This document shows positions 1-9,349 of a DNA stretch of 36,322 nucleotides, one piece after another. Position numbers and translations under genes: made by a program. The notes under the pieces are model-generated. The model did not search any database, was not told where the DNA came from, and saw only the letters and a program-made list of their open reading frames with translations. The stretch comes from an uncultured Prevotella sp. (lineage in GTDB: Bacteria; Bacteroidota; Bacteroidia; Bacteroidales; Bacteroidaceae): NCBI GenBank assembly GCA_946404405.1, contig CAMJDL010000034.1, forward strand, positions 1-36,322. The letters are read 5' to 3'. The first letter of the stretch is position 1. Each line of letters opens with the position of its first letter.

Positions 1-3000
1 AGATTGTGCTGGCTGCTGTTTCTGGTGGTGTCACGAAGCAGTTGACGACTACCTACTATGATGGCACGTTGGCTGCTGGCGCTTCCGTCAATCGTGAGGC
101 TAAGATTGTGCTGCCCGCCCTGTTGGGAATCGACGGACTGGCCAAGGTTCAGGTTACCATTGTGCCTACTGACAAGACGGGTGAGCATCCGTCGTTACGC
201 GACAATAATACGGCTCAGTCGGCTACTAACCTGACCGTTGGCAAGCGTCTGACGCTGGAACTGTCACCGCAGCGCATTACTGAGGGCTCTTACTACCAGC
301 GCATCACCTGCAAGCTGAGTCGTTCCGGTCGTTGGCAGAACATCCGTAGCTTCACGCTGAAGACCAACGACTCGCGTCTGAAACTGCCTGGCAGTAGTGT
401 GACCATTCCTGCCAACCAGTCGGGCGTGGTATTCTATGCCGAGGTGGAAAACAATACGGTGCTCGATGCCGATAGCGTGGCCAGCATTACCGTTAGTGGC
501 GATGGCTACGACGAGGTTACACAGAGTATCATCATCGAGGACGACGAGTTGCCCGCTCTCAAGCTGACGGCTTCGAAAACCGACGTCAACGAGGGCGATA
601 CCTTCCAGTTGACGGTGTCTCTCGACAAGGCACCGAAGAGTGATGTTGTGGTGAAGCTCATCAGTGAGGACGCCAAGCGCTTTATTTATCCGCAAGAAAT
701 TAAAATTCCTGCCGGAGAAACTTCCGTTACTTTCGGAGTAACAGCCGTTCAGAACGAGTTGCCTAATCTGGAGTTGGCCAACAAGTTCACCGTTTCCGCA
801 GCCCATTACGAGAAGGGCGAGGTTATTGTTGTACTCCATGACGACGATATGCCCGTATTGACGTTGACGCTGACGCCCAACGTGGTTAGCGAGGCGGCAG
901 GTCCGACGGCTGTCGCTGCGGTGCTGACGCGTACGGGCAAGACGGACAGCAAGATTACCGTCCGCATCAGCGACGACTCAAATGGCGGCCTCTTCTATAG
1001 CAACAAGTCGATAGAGATGGCCAAGGGCGTCGAGACGGCTTACTTCAATCTCGGTCCTGTCGACAATACCATCAAGGAGGGCGACCGTACCTATACGCTG
1101 ACCGCAGGTGTATGGGTGTCATCGTGTAACTGTGCGTCAAGTGGCGAACAGGCAGGCAACGTCTCAGCCCAGCTGACGGTTCTCGACAACGATGGCGCTT
1201 CGTTGGCCGTGGCATCGCAGAATGGTACCGTCAAAGAGGGTGACGCTACCACGCTGACCATTACCCGCAATACCGTTTCTGATGTCAGCCAGCCGTTGGC
1301 CGTAACACTGACCAGCAACTATGATACCGAGCTGACTTACGACAATCTGGTGACGATTCCTGCTGGACAGACATCGGTAGAAGTCACTGTGCAGACGAAG
1401 AAAAATGAGGTCAGCGGCGACTCGCATACCGTCATCTTCACGGTGGCCGCCGAGGGCTTCGGCTCGGGTACGTGCTATCTTTTGGTGACCGACCAGACGT
1501 TGCCCGATGCACGTATTACCAGTCTCTCAGCCAGTGTACAGAAGGCCGTCGTTAGCAGTCCTGTAACGCTTACCGCAGTCATTGCGAACGAGGGGGCCTA
1601 TGTTCTGCCCAAGGAGACACCTGTCACTTTCTACCTGAGGGGTACGTCGAAGGCAATTGCTACCATGTACACATCGCAGGATATTCCTGTGGGAGGTAGT
1701 GAGACGCTCACACGTTCAGTGACTTTGCCCGACAAGGTTGCCGACTGCATCTACTATGCTGTGGTCAATGAATCGCGCAGTATTAATGAACTGGTTTACA
1801 CCAACAATACCTCTGCCGAGGTGACGGTAACAGCTATCTCGCCCTTCACGGCTGCTGTTCAGACCGACAAGAAGGTGTATCGTCAAGGCGATATGGTAAT
1901 TATTAGCGGACAAATCAGTGGCGAGCGCACGACCAATGCCGAAATAGATGTCTATCTGGTTAATGCCGGTGCGCGCGAAGTCAAGAAGGTTACCACCGAT
2001 GCAGAAGGTCGCTTCACGTTGGAATGGCAGCTCTACGCCTTGCAGTCAGGCCACTTCTCCGTGGGTGCCTGCTTCAAGGACGATCCTACTACTGAGGAAC
2101 AGGCAGCTTTCGATGTCTATGGTCTGAAGCGTGCCGATAATAGCTACATTACCTGTGACGTGACGATTGGCGAACCCAAGAACGGTGTTATCTTATTGGA
2201 AAATTCTGGCACACTCGCACTCAGCGGCGTTACCACGGAAGTGCTGAACGCTCCCGAAGGCTGTAGCGCTCAGTTCACCGTTCCGACATCGATTGAAGGT
2301 GGCGCTACGGTCAAGATGAACTATCAGATATCGGGTACCACGCCTACTGAGGGCAATAACTGGGAAATGTTCAAGGTGCGCATCACCTCTGCTGAGGGTG
2401 CTTACCTCGAAGTGCCCATCCACTATTACGCCCGTCTGGCGCAGGGTAATCTGGTTGTCGAGTCGCAGAATCTGGTGACGACCATGCACAAGGATAATGG
2501 TCGCGACTACAGTTTTATCGTTACCAACAACGGTAAGGGCAACACGGGTAAGATTACCCTCGCACTGCCTGACTGGATGAAGGCACTGACGGGTACGACG
2601 ATGACAGGTCTGAATCAGAACGATACGGCTACCGTCGTACTGCGACTGATGCCTACCAGCGACATGCAGCTCAACGTGCCCGTTACTGGTCGTATCGGTA
2701 TCAACTGCGCTAACGGTAACGGTACCTACATGAACTTCACCATTACACCTGTGTCTGACCTGAAGGGTACACTGACCGTCGATGTTACCGACGAGTACAC
2801 CTATTATACGGAAGAAAAACCGCACGTCAGCGGTGCTGAAATTGTCTTGAAGAATCCTGTCACCGGCGCACTTGTTGCACAGGGCAAGAGTGGAGCAGAC
2901 GGCCTGTTCACCATTGAACTGCCCGAGGGTTACTATCAGTTGAATGTCACTGCCGACAAGCACGACTCTTACAAGAACAATATCGTCGTTGACCCGGGAA

Positions 3001-6000
3001 CCACGACCTTGAAGACCGTCAACCTGAGCTATCAGGCTGTCACCGTCAGCTGGGATGTAGTCGAAACTGAGGTCGAGGACGAATACAATATTACAACGAC
3101 GGTACAGTATGAAACCAATGTACCGATGCCTGTCGTTGAAACAATCCAACCTAAAGAGTTGGATTTGAAACAGCTTGGCGCTGGCGAGAGCGTTATCTAC
3201 TATGCTGTACTGACCAACAAGGGCCTTATCACGGCTGAGAATGCCAGCTATGAGATTGCTGAGGTGGCAGGTAACTACCGTTGGGAACCGATGGTCGAAC
3301 ATACAGGTTTGACGCTGGCACCGCAACAAAGCTATGTCATTCCCGTGAAGGTGACCCGTATGGAGGAAACAAAGGCGGCTCTCCGCCGTGCAGCATCTGG
3401 CGACGGTTGTCATCAGGAGTCGTACACTACCTATGAGTGGAAGTGTGGCAATGATGGCAAGTGGCACAAATATCCCGTTGAAATCAAGTACGACGTCTGT
3501 CCCTCAGGTGGAGGCGGCGGCTGGGGCGGCTGGATTAGTGGTGGCGGCGGTCTCGCAGGACCAAATGGCGGTGGCGGCAGCAGCTATACGTCTACATCTA
3601 ACAACAATTCCGCTTCTTCGTCCAATGATTGTCATCCATGTCTCGAGAATCTGGGTAATGCCCTTATGGATATTGCCGACTGTCCGATGGGCTTCCTCGG
3701 TGCGTTTGGTGCAGCATACGGTGCAGCCCGTACGGCCTACTGCTACTCGCAGGCAGGTACATCGATGGTTGACAATGTGCTATGTACTGTTGGTGCCGTC
3801 AATACGCTTGTAGGCTTTATTCCCGGTGCGTCGCTGGCGACAGGCGTTATTGGCTGTGTGCTTGGCGGTATCGATATAATTCGAGGCTGCGGTGCACCAC
3901 CTCCCCCAACACCTGGCGACTATGGTAGTGGCTCTGGCGACTCTGGCGGTAGCTCTGGCAGCGGTGGTGACGATGATCAAAAGACTCCTGCACTACACCG
4001 TGCTGTGCCGATGTCGCCCAACCTGCCCGATTGGGTTCGCCAAACCTTGATTCGTTTGGAACCTGGTGAGGAATATTTGAATGCCGTGAAGACCTTGTAC
4101 GATGAATTCTTTGGCTCATACGTATGGGAAGACCATTGCACCAATGAGGAACTGCAAGACCTGTTGGCAGCGCTGAAGAAAGCTGTTGGACATGGCAGAC
4201 CTAATGCTGACGACCTGCGCTTCTATAAGCCTTCTGGCATCAGCGATACACAGTTCGACAAGTTCATAGCCCGTATTAACGGTTTCATGGATTACTTGGA
4301 AACAGGCACTACGACCTCTAATATGATACACCACGAAATCATTGAGGCACAGATGGCTATCATGGAACGTTGTGATTCCATTGCCCGTGTCAGAGGCTTC
4401 CAGAATGCTGGTGACCTGATTGATTACGAATACTCTGGGTTCAAGGTGAAGATGCAGGAGCAGAGCGGCAGCACTTGTGCTACCATCACGCTCCAGATTA
4501 ACCAGACGATGACGATGACGCGTCAGGCCTTCCGTGGCACGCTGACCATTACCAATGGTAGTGCAGATGCTGCCATGAAGGACATCAAGCTGAAGCTCAA
4601 GGTTACCAATCGTCAGACCAGTACGCTGGCTACTTCAAAGGAGTTCGAGATGCACACTGAGTCGCTCGTTGGCTTCAAGGGTGAACTGCCCATGGACGCT
4701 GGCTGGTACTTAGGTGCCGACAGCACGGGTACGGCTACCATCCTGTTTATCCCGTCGAAGTATGCTGCACCTGAACAGCCTATTGACTACTCGTTTGGCG
4801 GCACACTGAGCTACGTTGATCCTTATACGGGACTTGAGGTGACGCGCGAACTCTATCCTGTCACACTGACAGTGAAGCCTTCGCCCGAACTCGACCTGAC
4901 GTACTTCATGCAGCGCGACATCATGGGCGACGATGCTCTGACTGAGGAGGTCGAGCCTATGGAACCTGCCGAGTTTGCACTCATCATCAACAACAAGGGT
5001 AATGGCGATGCTACGAACGTCAAGATGGTGACTAACCAGCCCGAGATTATCGACAACCAGAAGGGCTTGCTCATCGACTTCGAGTTCATCAGTTCACAGC
5101 TGAACGGCTCGGACAAGACCTTGGCGCTCGGACAGGCCATTCCTACCGACTTCGGCAACATTCCTGCCCATACGCAGGCTTACGCCCAGTGGTGGTTGCA
5201 GTCTACGCTGTTAGGCCACTTCGTCAAGTACAACATCGAGGCTACCCACGTCACCAGCTACGGCAACGAGAACCTCTCACTGCTCGACCAGGTGACCATC
5301 CACGAACTAATCCGTGGCTTCACGCCCTCTCTCAACGTTCAACCTTCAACGTTCAACGTCCAACGCGCCTTCCTCGTCAACGACATCTCGGATGCAGACG
5401 ATATGCCTGATGCCATCTACTTCACCGATGCAACGCAGGATGTGGTCAATGAACTGGTCAGCGCTACCATCGACAAGAAGAGCGATACCGAGTATCACCT
5501 GACGCTGGTACCCACACAGGCTGGTTGGGCTTATGGTAATCTGCTCGACCCGACGGTAGGTCGTCAGAAACTTACAAAGATTGTACGCAAGAGCGACGGC
5601 AAGGAGGTGAACCTCGACAACTTGTGGCAGACCGACCGTACGCTGCGCGACGGCAAGGATCCTATCAAGGAGAACCGTCTGCACTTCGTGGCCAACATGC
5701 CGCTTACTGGCGAAACGTTCGTCCTGACCTTCGCACCCAAGCCCGATGTCGAACTGGCTGTCAAGGAGTATGTCGGTGTTCCTAAGGAGGGTACAGTGGC
5801 CTCTGAGCCTGTTAAGCAGCTGACCGTTCGCTTCAACAAGGCCATCGATGCCGCTACGTTCACCACCGATGACGTGACGTTGCAATGTCAGGGTAAGCAT
5901 CTTGAGACCTCGAAGATTGTGATCACTAAGGAAAATGACAACGATTATATGCTTAATCTCGAGGCTGTGACGGGTGGCGACGGCTACTACGTGCTGACCG

Positions 6001-7352
6001 TTCAGACCGCTGGCATCACCGATGCTGAAGGCTTCCAGGGTGCTGTCGGCAAACAGGCTACGTGGATTCAGTTCACGGGCGGCAAGGTGACGCTGGCTGT
6101 TAAGGCTCAGCCCGCCGAGGGTGGTACCGTTACGCCTGCCTCCGGACAGTACGACTTCGGACAGACCGTCAATCTTAAGGCTACTGCTGCCGAGGGTTAC
6201 GACTTCGTGCGCTGGCTGGAGAACGACAAGGCGTTGACCGATTCGTCCACCTATGTCTATACACCGCAGGGTAATGCCGACCTCACCGCCGTCTTCACGC
6301 CTAAGTACCTCGATGTCACTATCAGCTACAATGAGAAGGGGGGCGTTGTTACCGGTGGTGGTACGGGTCGCTATGCCTATGGCACTGAGCTCACCCTCAC
6401 CGCTACGCCACAGCAGGGCTGGCAGTTCGACGGTTGGAGTATTGATGGCAAAACCTTCAATGACAATACGCTCACGTGGACTGTCAATGCATCGGCTACC
6501 ATTCAGGCCGTGTTCACCGAGTTGCCTACGGGCTTGCTCAGTGGACGTGTAACGCGCGATGCCGACGATGTGCCTATTGGCGGTGCTGTCGTGACGTTGC
6601 GCAGTGGCGATGTCAGCTATGCTGCCACTACCGACAGCTACGGCTACTATCAGTTGAAGGTCGAGGACAAGAGCCTAACCTACGACCTGCTATGCCAGGC
6701 TGACGGCTACATGTGGAGTCCTACCGTACAGATATGGTTCGATGAGACCGCTCAGACCAAGGACTTCTCACTACTTCGAGGTGCTACCGTCATTCTGCCT
6801 AAGGAGGGTGCCTGCACCTTCTCGACGCCTGTTGCTGTCACGCTGGCTACTGAGACCGCCAAGGCTTGGTGGCTCAGCAAGTACGACATGCAGAGTTTCG
6901 TCGTCGAACAGGTTTCCGATGGTCATATCGCTGCTGGCGAAGGTGTCATCCTTTCGGGTGTTGCCGGTCAGCGTATCGACATGGCTGAGGCTGCCACAGC
7001 ATCGCCCATCATGGGCAACATGCTGACGGGAACGGCATCGTCGCCTTACGTCGTCACTGACGATGGCGTCTACCAGATGCGCGAGGACACCAATACCGAT
7101 GCCAAGTTCTATCTCGCCGTCCGTGGCGAGGTCGTTCCGAAGGGCAAGGCCTACTGCCAGTACACGCTGAGCGGTCAGCCCACTGAGGTCGCCATCATTT
7201 GGAGCGACGAGACGCTCATCAATGCCGTGCTGCGTGACATCAACGATCCCAACACGCCACACTTCGACCTACAGGGCCGTCGCATCTACAAGGTCGATGC
7301 CCAGAGCAAGAAGATTCACGTCGTGAAGGGTAAAAAGTTAGTTGTTAAATAA
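1..7352 (+). CDS. Giant multidomain cell-surface/secreted protein (5'-truncated by the window edge)
   Basis: The frame is open to the window edge, so the N-terminus and signal peptide are missing; residues are counted from the codon at position 6 (2448 aa visible). The protein is a chain of extracellular beta domains. Calx-beta-like units with 'EGD' and 'DDD/DND' motifs lie at about 90-185, 185-280, 281-395 and 397-500. A CARDB-like domain follows at 502-610, a macroglobulin-like Ig domain near 612-720 and a carboxypeptidase-regulatory-like domain near 925-1010. A Gly-rich, Cys-rich hydrophobic insert occupies about 1165-1310, then a helical stretch. An SbsA/Big_5-like domain lies near 1915-2015, two InlB B-repeat-like units at 2025-2173 and another carboxypeptidase-regulatory-like unit at 2175-2255. 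The C-terminal tail 'DLQGRRI...KGKKLVVK' is typical of Prevotella exported proteins and may be a sorting signal. A role in adhesion or matrix is inference; no catalytic motif was seen. Confidence 0.85.
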   Translation, partial: IVLAAVSGGVTKQLTTTYYDGTLAAGASVNREAKIVLPALLGIDGLAKVQVTIVPTDKTGEHPSLRDNNTAQSATNLTVGKRLTLELSPQRITEGSYYQRITCKLSRSGRWQNIRSFTLKTNDSRLKLPGSSVTIPANQSGVVFYAEVENNTVLDADSVASITVSGDGYDEVTQSIIIEDDELPALKLTASKTDVNEGDTFQLTVSLDKAPKSDVVVKLISEDAKRFIYPQEIKIPAGETSVTFGVTAVQNELPNLELANKFTVSAAHYEKGEVIVVLHDDDMPVLTLTLTPNVVSEAAGPTAVAAVLTRTGKTDSKITVRISDDSNGGLFYSNKSIEMAKGVETAYFNLGPVDNTIKEGDRTYTLTAGVWVSSCNCASSGEQAGNVSAQLTVLDNDGASLAVASQNGTVKEGDATTLTITRNTVSDVSQPLAVTLTSNYDTELTYDNLVTIPAGQTSVEVTVQTKKNEVSGDSHTVIFTVAAEGFGSGTCYLLVTDQTLPDARITSLSASVQKAVVSSPVTLTAVIANEGAYVLPKETPVTFYLRGTSKAIATMYTSQDIPVGGSETLTRSVTLPDKVADCIYYAVVNESRSINELVYTNNTSAEVTVTAISPFTAAVQTDKKVYRQGDMVIISGQISGERTTNAEIDVYLVNAGAREVKKVTTDAEGRFTLEWQLYALQSGHFSVGACFKDDPTTEEQAAFDVYGLKRADNSYITCDVTIGEPKNGVILLENSGTLALSGVTTEVLNAPEGCSAQFTVPTSIEGGATVKMNYQISGTTPTEGNNWEMFKVRITSAEGAYLEVPIHYYARLAQGNLVVESQNLVTTMHKDNGRDYSFIVTNNGKGNTGKITLALPDWMKALTGTTMTGLNQNDTATVVLRLMPTSDMQLNVPVTGRIGINCANGNGTYMNFTITPVSDLKGTLTVDVTDEYTYYTEEKPHVSGAEIVLKNPVTGALVAQGKSGADGLFTIELPEGYYQLNVTADKHDSYKNNIVVDPGTTTLKTVNLSYQAVTVSWDVVETEVEDEYNITTTVQYETNVPMPVVETIQPKELDLKQLGAGESVIYYAVLTNKGLITAENASYEIAEVAGNYRWEPMVEHTGLTLAPQQSYVIPVKVTRMEETKAALRRAASGDGCHQESYTTYEWKCGNDGKWHKYPVEIKYDVCPSGGGGGWGGWISGGGGLAGPNGGGGSSYTSTSNNNSASSSNDCHPCLENLGNALMDIADCPMGFLGAFGAAYGAARTAYCYSQAGTSMVDNVLCTVGAVNTLVGFIPGASLATGVIGCVLGGIDIIRGCGAPPPPTPGDYGSGSGDSGGSSGSGGDDDQKTPALHRAVPMSPNLPDWVRQTLIRLEPGEEYLNAVKTLYDEFFGSYVWEDHCTNEELQDLLAALKKAVGHGRPNADDLRFYKPSGISDTQFDKFIARINGFMDYLETGTTTSNMIHHEIIEAQMAIMERCDSIARVRGFQNAGDLIDYEYSGFKVKMQEQSGSTCATITLQINQTMTMTRQAFRGTLTITNGSADAAMKDIKLKLKVTNRQTSTLATSKEFEMHTESLVGFKGELPMDAGWYLGADSTGTATILFIPSKYAAPEQPIDYSFGGTLSYVDPYTGLEVTRELYPVTLTVKPSPELDLTYFMQRDIMGDDALTEEVEPMEPAEFALIINNKGNGDATNVKMVTNQPEIIDNQKGLLIDFEFISSQLNGSDKTLALGQAIPTDFGNIPAHTQAYAQWWLQSTLLGHFVKYNIEATHVTSYGNENLSLLDQVTIHELIRGFTPSLNVQPSTFNVQRAFLVNDISDADDMPDAIYFTDATQDVVNELVSATIDKKSDTEYHLTLVPTQAGWAYGNLLDPTVGRQKLTKIVRKSDGKEVNLDNLWQTDRTLRDGKDPIKENRLHFVANMPLTGETFVLTFAPKPDVELAVKEYVGVPKEGTVASEPVKQLTVRFNKAIDAATFTTDDVTLQCQGKHLETSKIVITKENDNDYMLNLEAVTGGDGYYVLTVQTAGITDAEGFQGAVGKQATWIQFTGGKVTLAVKAQPAEGGTVTPASGQYDFGQTVNLKATAAEGYDFVRWLENDKALTDSSTYVYTPQGNADLTAVFTPKYLDVTISYNEKGGVVTGGGTGRYAYGTELTLTATPQQGWQFDGWSIDGKTFNDNTLTWTVNASATIQAVFTELPTGLLSGRVTRDADDVPIGGAVVTLRSGDVSYAATTDSYGYYQLKVEDKSLTYDLLCQADGYMWSPTVQIWFDETAQTKDFSLLRGATVILPKEGACTFSTPVAVTLATETAKAWWLSKYDMQSFVVEQVSDGHIAAGEGVILSGVAGQRIDMAEAATASPIMGNMLTGTASSPYVVTDDGVYQMREDTNTDAKFYLAVRGEVVPKGKAYCQYTLSGQPTEVAIIWSDETLINAVLRDINDPNTPHFDLQGRRIYKVDAQSKKIHVVKGKKLVVK
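5333..5360. repeat. In-frame heptamer array, word CAACGTT, inside the surface-protein gene
   Basis: Four consecutive 7-nt units (CAACGTT, CAACCTT, CAACGTT, CAACGTC) are read through as part of the protein, about residues 1777-1786 ('NVQPSTFNVQ'). The same word forms the lysS-gpsA junction at 21311-21338. Gain or loss of one unit would shift the frame. Confidence 0.85.
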
Positions 7353-7390
7353 AAGATAAGCCCGCTGGTCCAGCGGGCTTATCTTTTTTT
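7351..7390. terminator. Strong intrinsic terminator, probably bidirectional
   Basis: A perfect palindrome centred on 7369 gives a 17-bp stem (7351-7367 with 7371-7387) around a 3-nt loop. It starts inside the stop codon of the surface-protein gene and ends in a run of seven T. The A-rich left edge supplies a shorter T run on the other strand, so it may also stop transcription of the convergent lipoprotein gene. Confidence 0.9.
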
Positions 7391-7411
7391 CACTATTCAC
7401 TATTCACTTTT
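7391..7411. repeat. Heptamer array, word CACTATT/CACTTTT
   Basis: Three 7-nt units (CACTATT, CACTATT, CACTTTT) run into the stop codon of the minus-strand lipoprotein gene (7410-7412). On the minus strand this reads as the GTGAAAA/GTGAATA word seen at several other junctions. Confidence 0.8.
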
Positions 7412-8888
7412 ACTCAGAGTATTTCCAGATTTGCCAGGGACCGAAGATGTCGAATCGTGTGCTCCACTCGGCAATGTTAAAGCCCAGTAATCCAATCTTT
7501 GCACCTGCCCAAGCCTGCAGTTTCATATTAGCCTCTGCATTGAATTTCAAACCTTTGTCGCTGGCAGTCATTGTGGCTTCTGCACCGATACGGGGACCAA
7601 CACCCAGCTCCGGACCTGCTATACCGTAAACCTTGACGGCTGTTGTCAGGAAGAGTCCTATTCCGGCTTCGGCCTTGAGCTGAACTTCGGGGCGATTCAA
7701 GCTAAACTTGTTCTCATTCACATTACATCCCCTGTTGATGCTCCAGCGGTTGTCCTCGAATTTGATACCTGCCTTGAATGTGTTGGAGTAGTCGTATTGG
7801 AATCCCATATTAATAGCACCTGAGACGCTTGCGTCAAATTTCAGATTGAGTTCGGGCTCGACAGTGATAACTACTGGGACGGGGCCAACCATGAAGGTGA
7901 AAATGTAAGGCTGGAATTGTACCAATTTGATCTTACCTTTGTCCTCGGGCAGACTGAGTCCGCTCTTGAAGCTGATGGTTGCTTGGGGATGGATGCCGAA
8001 TTCACCGTCAAGACCAGTCTCGAACTTTTTGACGTATGCCTTCAAACCACGATCCCACTTGAGGCCTGGGTCGAGGGTCAGAGTATAGTTAAGATTGTAG
8101 TTAACAGGCAGTTTACCTGCAATCTCGATAGCAGCAGCGTCCTTACCTACTGGAATTTTACACTTAAGATTAAAGGTCTTGTTGACGTTGAGCACTCTCC
8201 TTGAGCCGTTGCTGGGATCCTTGGCGATGAAATCTTCGGCGGTGATATAATCGTACTCACCATATCGTGAGTTGCCTACATTATAGGCAGGCTCCTGTCC
8301 ATCTACAACCTCGTACTCGCTGCCTGTCATTTGTATCACAGCAGGATGATACATACCGTCCTTATCCATATACCTGACGGCATATTCGGGTACATCACTT
8401 TCGGCAGCACTGGCCTTGACAGCATTGGTGTCCTGGTTCACGTACATGTCTGTGCTCAACTGAGCCAGCTTGTCGCCAACGAGTTCGGCTACGGTAGCCT
8501 CTTTGACTTTCAGGATGTAGGTGTCGCCTATCAGCTTCTCTTCCAGGACTTTGCGTCCGTAGGCCAGGTGTGAGGGAGAGTCCCAGATGCCGATGGGGTG
8601 GTTGACGAATGTGATGATGCCCATCTTGTCGGCCAGCGACTTCTTAACGGCAATCTCAGTGGTGTCAGGGTCAAGGATCTGGACGTCGCCCATGTTCTCG
8701 AAATTGTGGTAGGTCAGGCCGTAAGGTTGATAATTAGCTTCTTCGCTTGCTCGGTCAGCAGCTGCGTCCATACCCTCGGACGGATTGTCAAGATTGTCAT
8801 TGCTGCAAGCAGCGAAACCGAAACAGAAAACAACTGTTGTGATGATGCTCATGAACATCGACTTTGATAAATTCTTCTTGGTCTTCAT
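7410..8888 (-). CDS. Lipoprotein of unknown function, beta-rich
   Basis: A 492-aa protein starting MKTKKNLSKSMF with a hydrophobic stretch and a lipobox ending at Cys28 ('FAAC-SNDN'), so a lipid-anchored envelope protein is predicted. After a D/N-rich linker come a mixed N-terminal half and, from about residue 240, a C-terminal half of alternating polar and hydrophobic residues rich in Gly and aromatics. This suggests a large beta-sandwich or barrel-like domain ending 'FGPWQIWKYSE'. I do not recognise the family and see no catalytic motif. The gene faces the surface-protein gene and stops 20 bp past the shared terminator. A -7 box (8983-8990, minus strand) lies about 95 bp upstream. Confidence 0.8.
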   Translation of the reverse strand: MKTKKNLSKSMFMSIITTVVFCFGFAACSNDNLDNPSEGMDAAADRASEEANYQPYGLTYHNFENMGDVQILDPDTTEIAVKKSLADKMGIITFVNHPIGIWDSPSHLAYGRKVLEEKLIGDTYILKVKEATVAELVGDKLAQLSTDMYVNQDTNAVKASAAESDVPEYAVRYMDKDGMYHPAVIQMTGSEYEVVDGQEPAYNVGNSRYGEYDYITAEDFIAKDPSNGSRRVLNVNKTFNLKCKIPVGKDAAAIEIAGKLPVNYNLNYTLTLDPGLKWDRGLKAYVKKFETGLDGEFGIHPQATISFKSGLSLPEDKGKIKLVQFQPYIFTFMVGPVPVVITVEPELNLKFDASVSGAINMGFQYDYSNTFKAGIKFEDNRWSINRGCNVNENKFSLNRPEVQLKAEAGIGLFLTTAVKVYGIAGPELGVGPRIGAEATMTASDKGLKFNAEANMKLQAWAGAKIGLLGFNIAEWSTRFDIFGPWQIWKYSE

Positions 8889-8982
8889 AATTGTACTTTT
8901 TTTGATTAAATGTTTATTGTTTAATTGATAAATTGTTTTTTTGTTTGGGAGTTTTTGATTCCCGTTCTCGCTTTTTCTGATG

Positions 8983-8990
8983 CAAAGTTA
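8983..8990 (-). promoter_or_regulatory. Predicted -7 box for the lipoprotein gene
   Basis: The minus strand reads TAACTTTG, matching the Bacteroidetes TAnnTTTG box. It implies an AT-rich leader of about 90 nt before the ATG at 8888. No clear TTTG -33 element stands at the usual 19-21 nt spacing. Confidence 0.5.
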
Positions 8991-9059
8991 TGATGTTTTT
9001 TGCAATGTTGTTCTTTTTTTCATAATTTTCTTTCGCAATTGTAGCGACATCAATCTCGT

Positions 9060-9101
9060 TTTGCGACAAAATGCAGAAAACGCTGCAAACCGTGTCGCAA
9101 A
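9060..9101. other. Nested inverted repeat (stem-loop or operator-like)
   Basis: TTTGCGACA at 9060-9068 pairs with TGTCGCAAA at 9093-9101. Inside it TGCAG (9072-9076) pairs with CTGCA (9083-9087) around a 6-nt loop. It lies about 70 bp upstream of the lipoprotein -7 box. No T run follows on either strand, so a terminator is unlikely. Confidence 0.6.
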
Positions 9102-9110
9102 TCAAGTGGT

Positions 9111-9139
9111 TTTCAGGTTGTTCAGGATTCAATCAAAAA
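9111..9139. repeat. 29-nt direct repeat, copy 1
   Basis: This copy begins TTTCAGGTTG and ends AATCAAAAA. It matches 9701-9729 at 28 of 29 positions (C versus T near the end). The two copies enclose 561 bp. Confidence 0.85.
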
Positions 9140-9157
9140 CCTGTTATAGCGATTGAT

Positions 9158-9281
9158 GAAGCCTTAGGGTTCAGCCAACGAAGCTTTAGGGTTCAAAGCA
9201 CGAAGCCTTAGGGTTTGGTCCGTCTCTACGGACTAAGAGTCCGAAGCCTTCAAACTCTCAGTCCGACGCCTTCGGACTGGC
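9158..9281. repeat. 22-nt tandem repeats with core GAAGCCTT, overlapping two hairpins
   Basis: Units start at 9158, 9180 and 9202 with a strict 22-nt period (core GAAGCYTTAGGGTT). Two degenerate cores follow at 9243 and 9265, again 22 nt apart. The last part forms two small hairpins: GTCCGT/ACGGAC at 9218-9233 and AGTCCGA/TCGGACT at 9260-9278. The period is not a multiple of three and no frame is kept. Confidence 0.75.
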
Positions 9282-9349
9282 AGTTTAGAGTAAGTAAACT
9301 GATGACCCGTGACCAATGCGGGGCCATACCCGTCATTGCCTGAAAAACG

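Noticed and set aside
2193..3467. A 424-codon minus-strand frame inside the surface-protein gene
   Set aside because: It lies entirely opposite a well-supported beta-domain coding sequence; composition (His, Arg, Cys-rich) is typical of an antisense shadow.
8914..9132. A 72-codon minus-strand frame before the lipoprotein gene
   Set aside because: It runs through the predicted promoter and leader, is AT-driven (Lys/Asn-rich) and has no recognisable features.
9161..9216. TTAGGG motifs resembling telomere repeats
   Set aside because: They recur only as part of a 22-nt unit and not in 6-nt tandem; in a circular bacterial chromosome the likeness is chance.
9158..9281. Possible short CRISPR array
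   Set aside because: Units are directly adjacent without unique spacers of constant length, and no cas gene is present.
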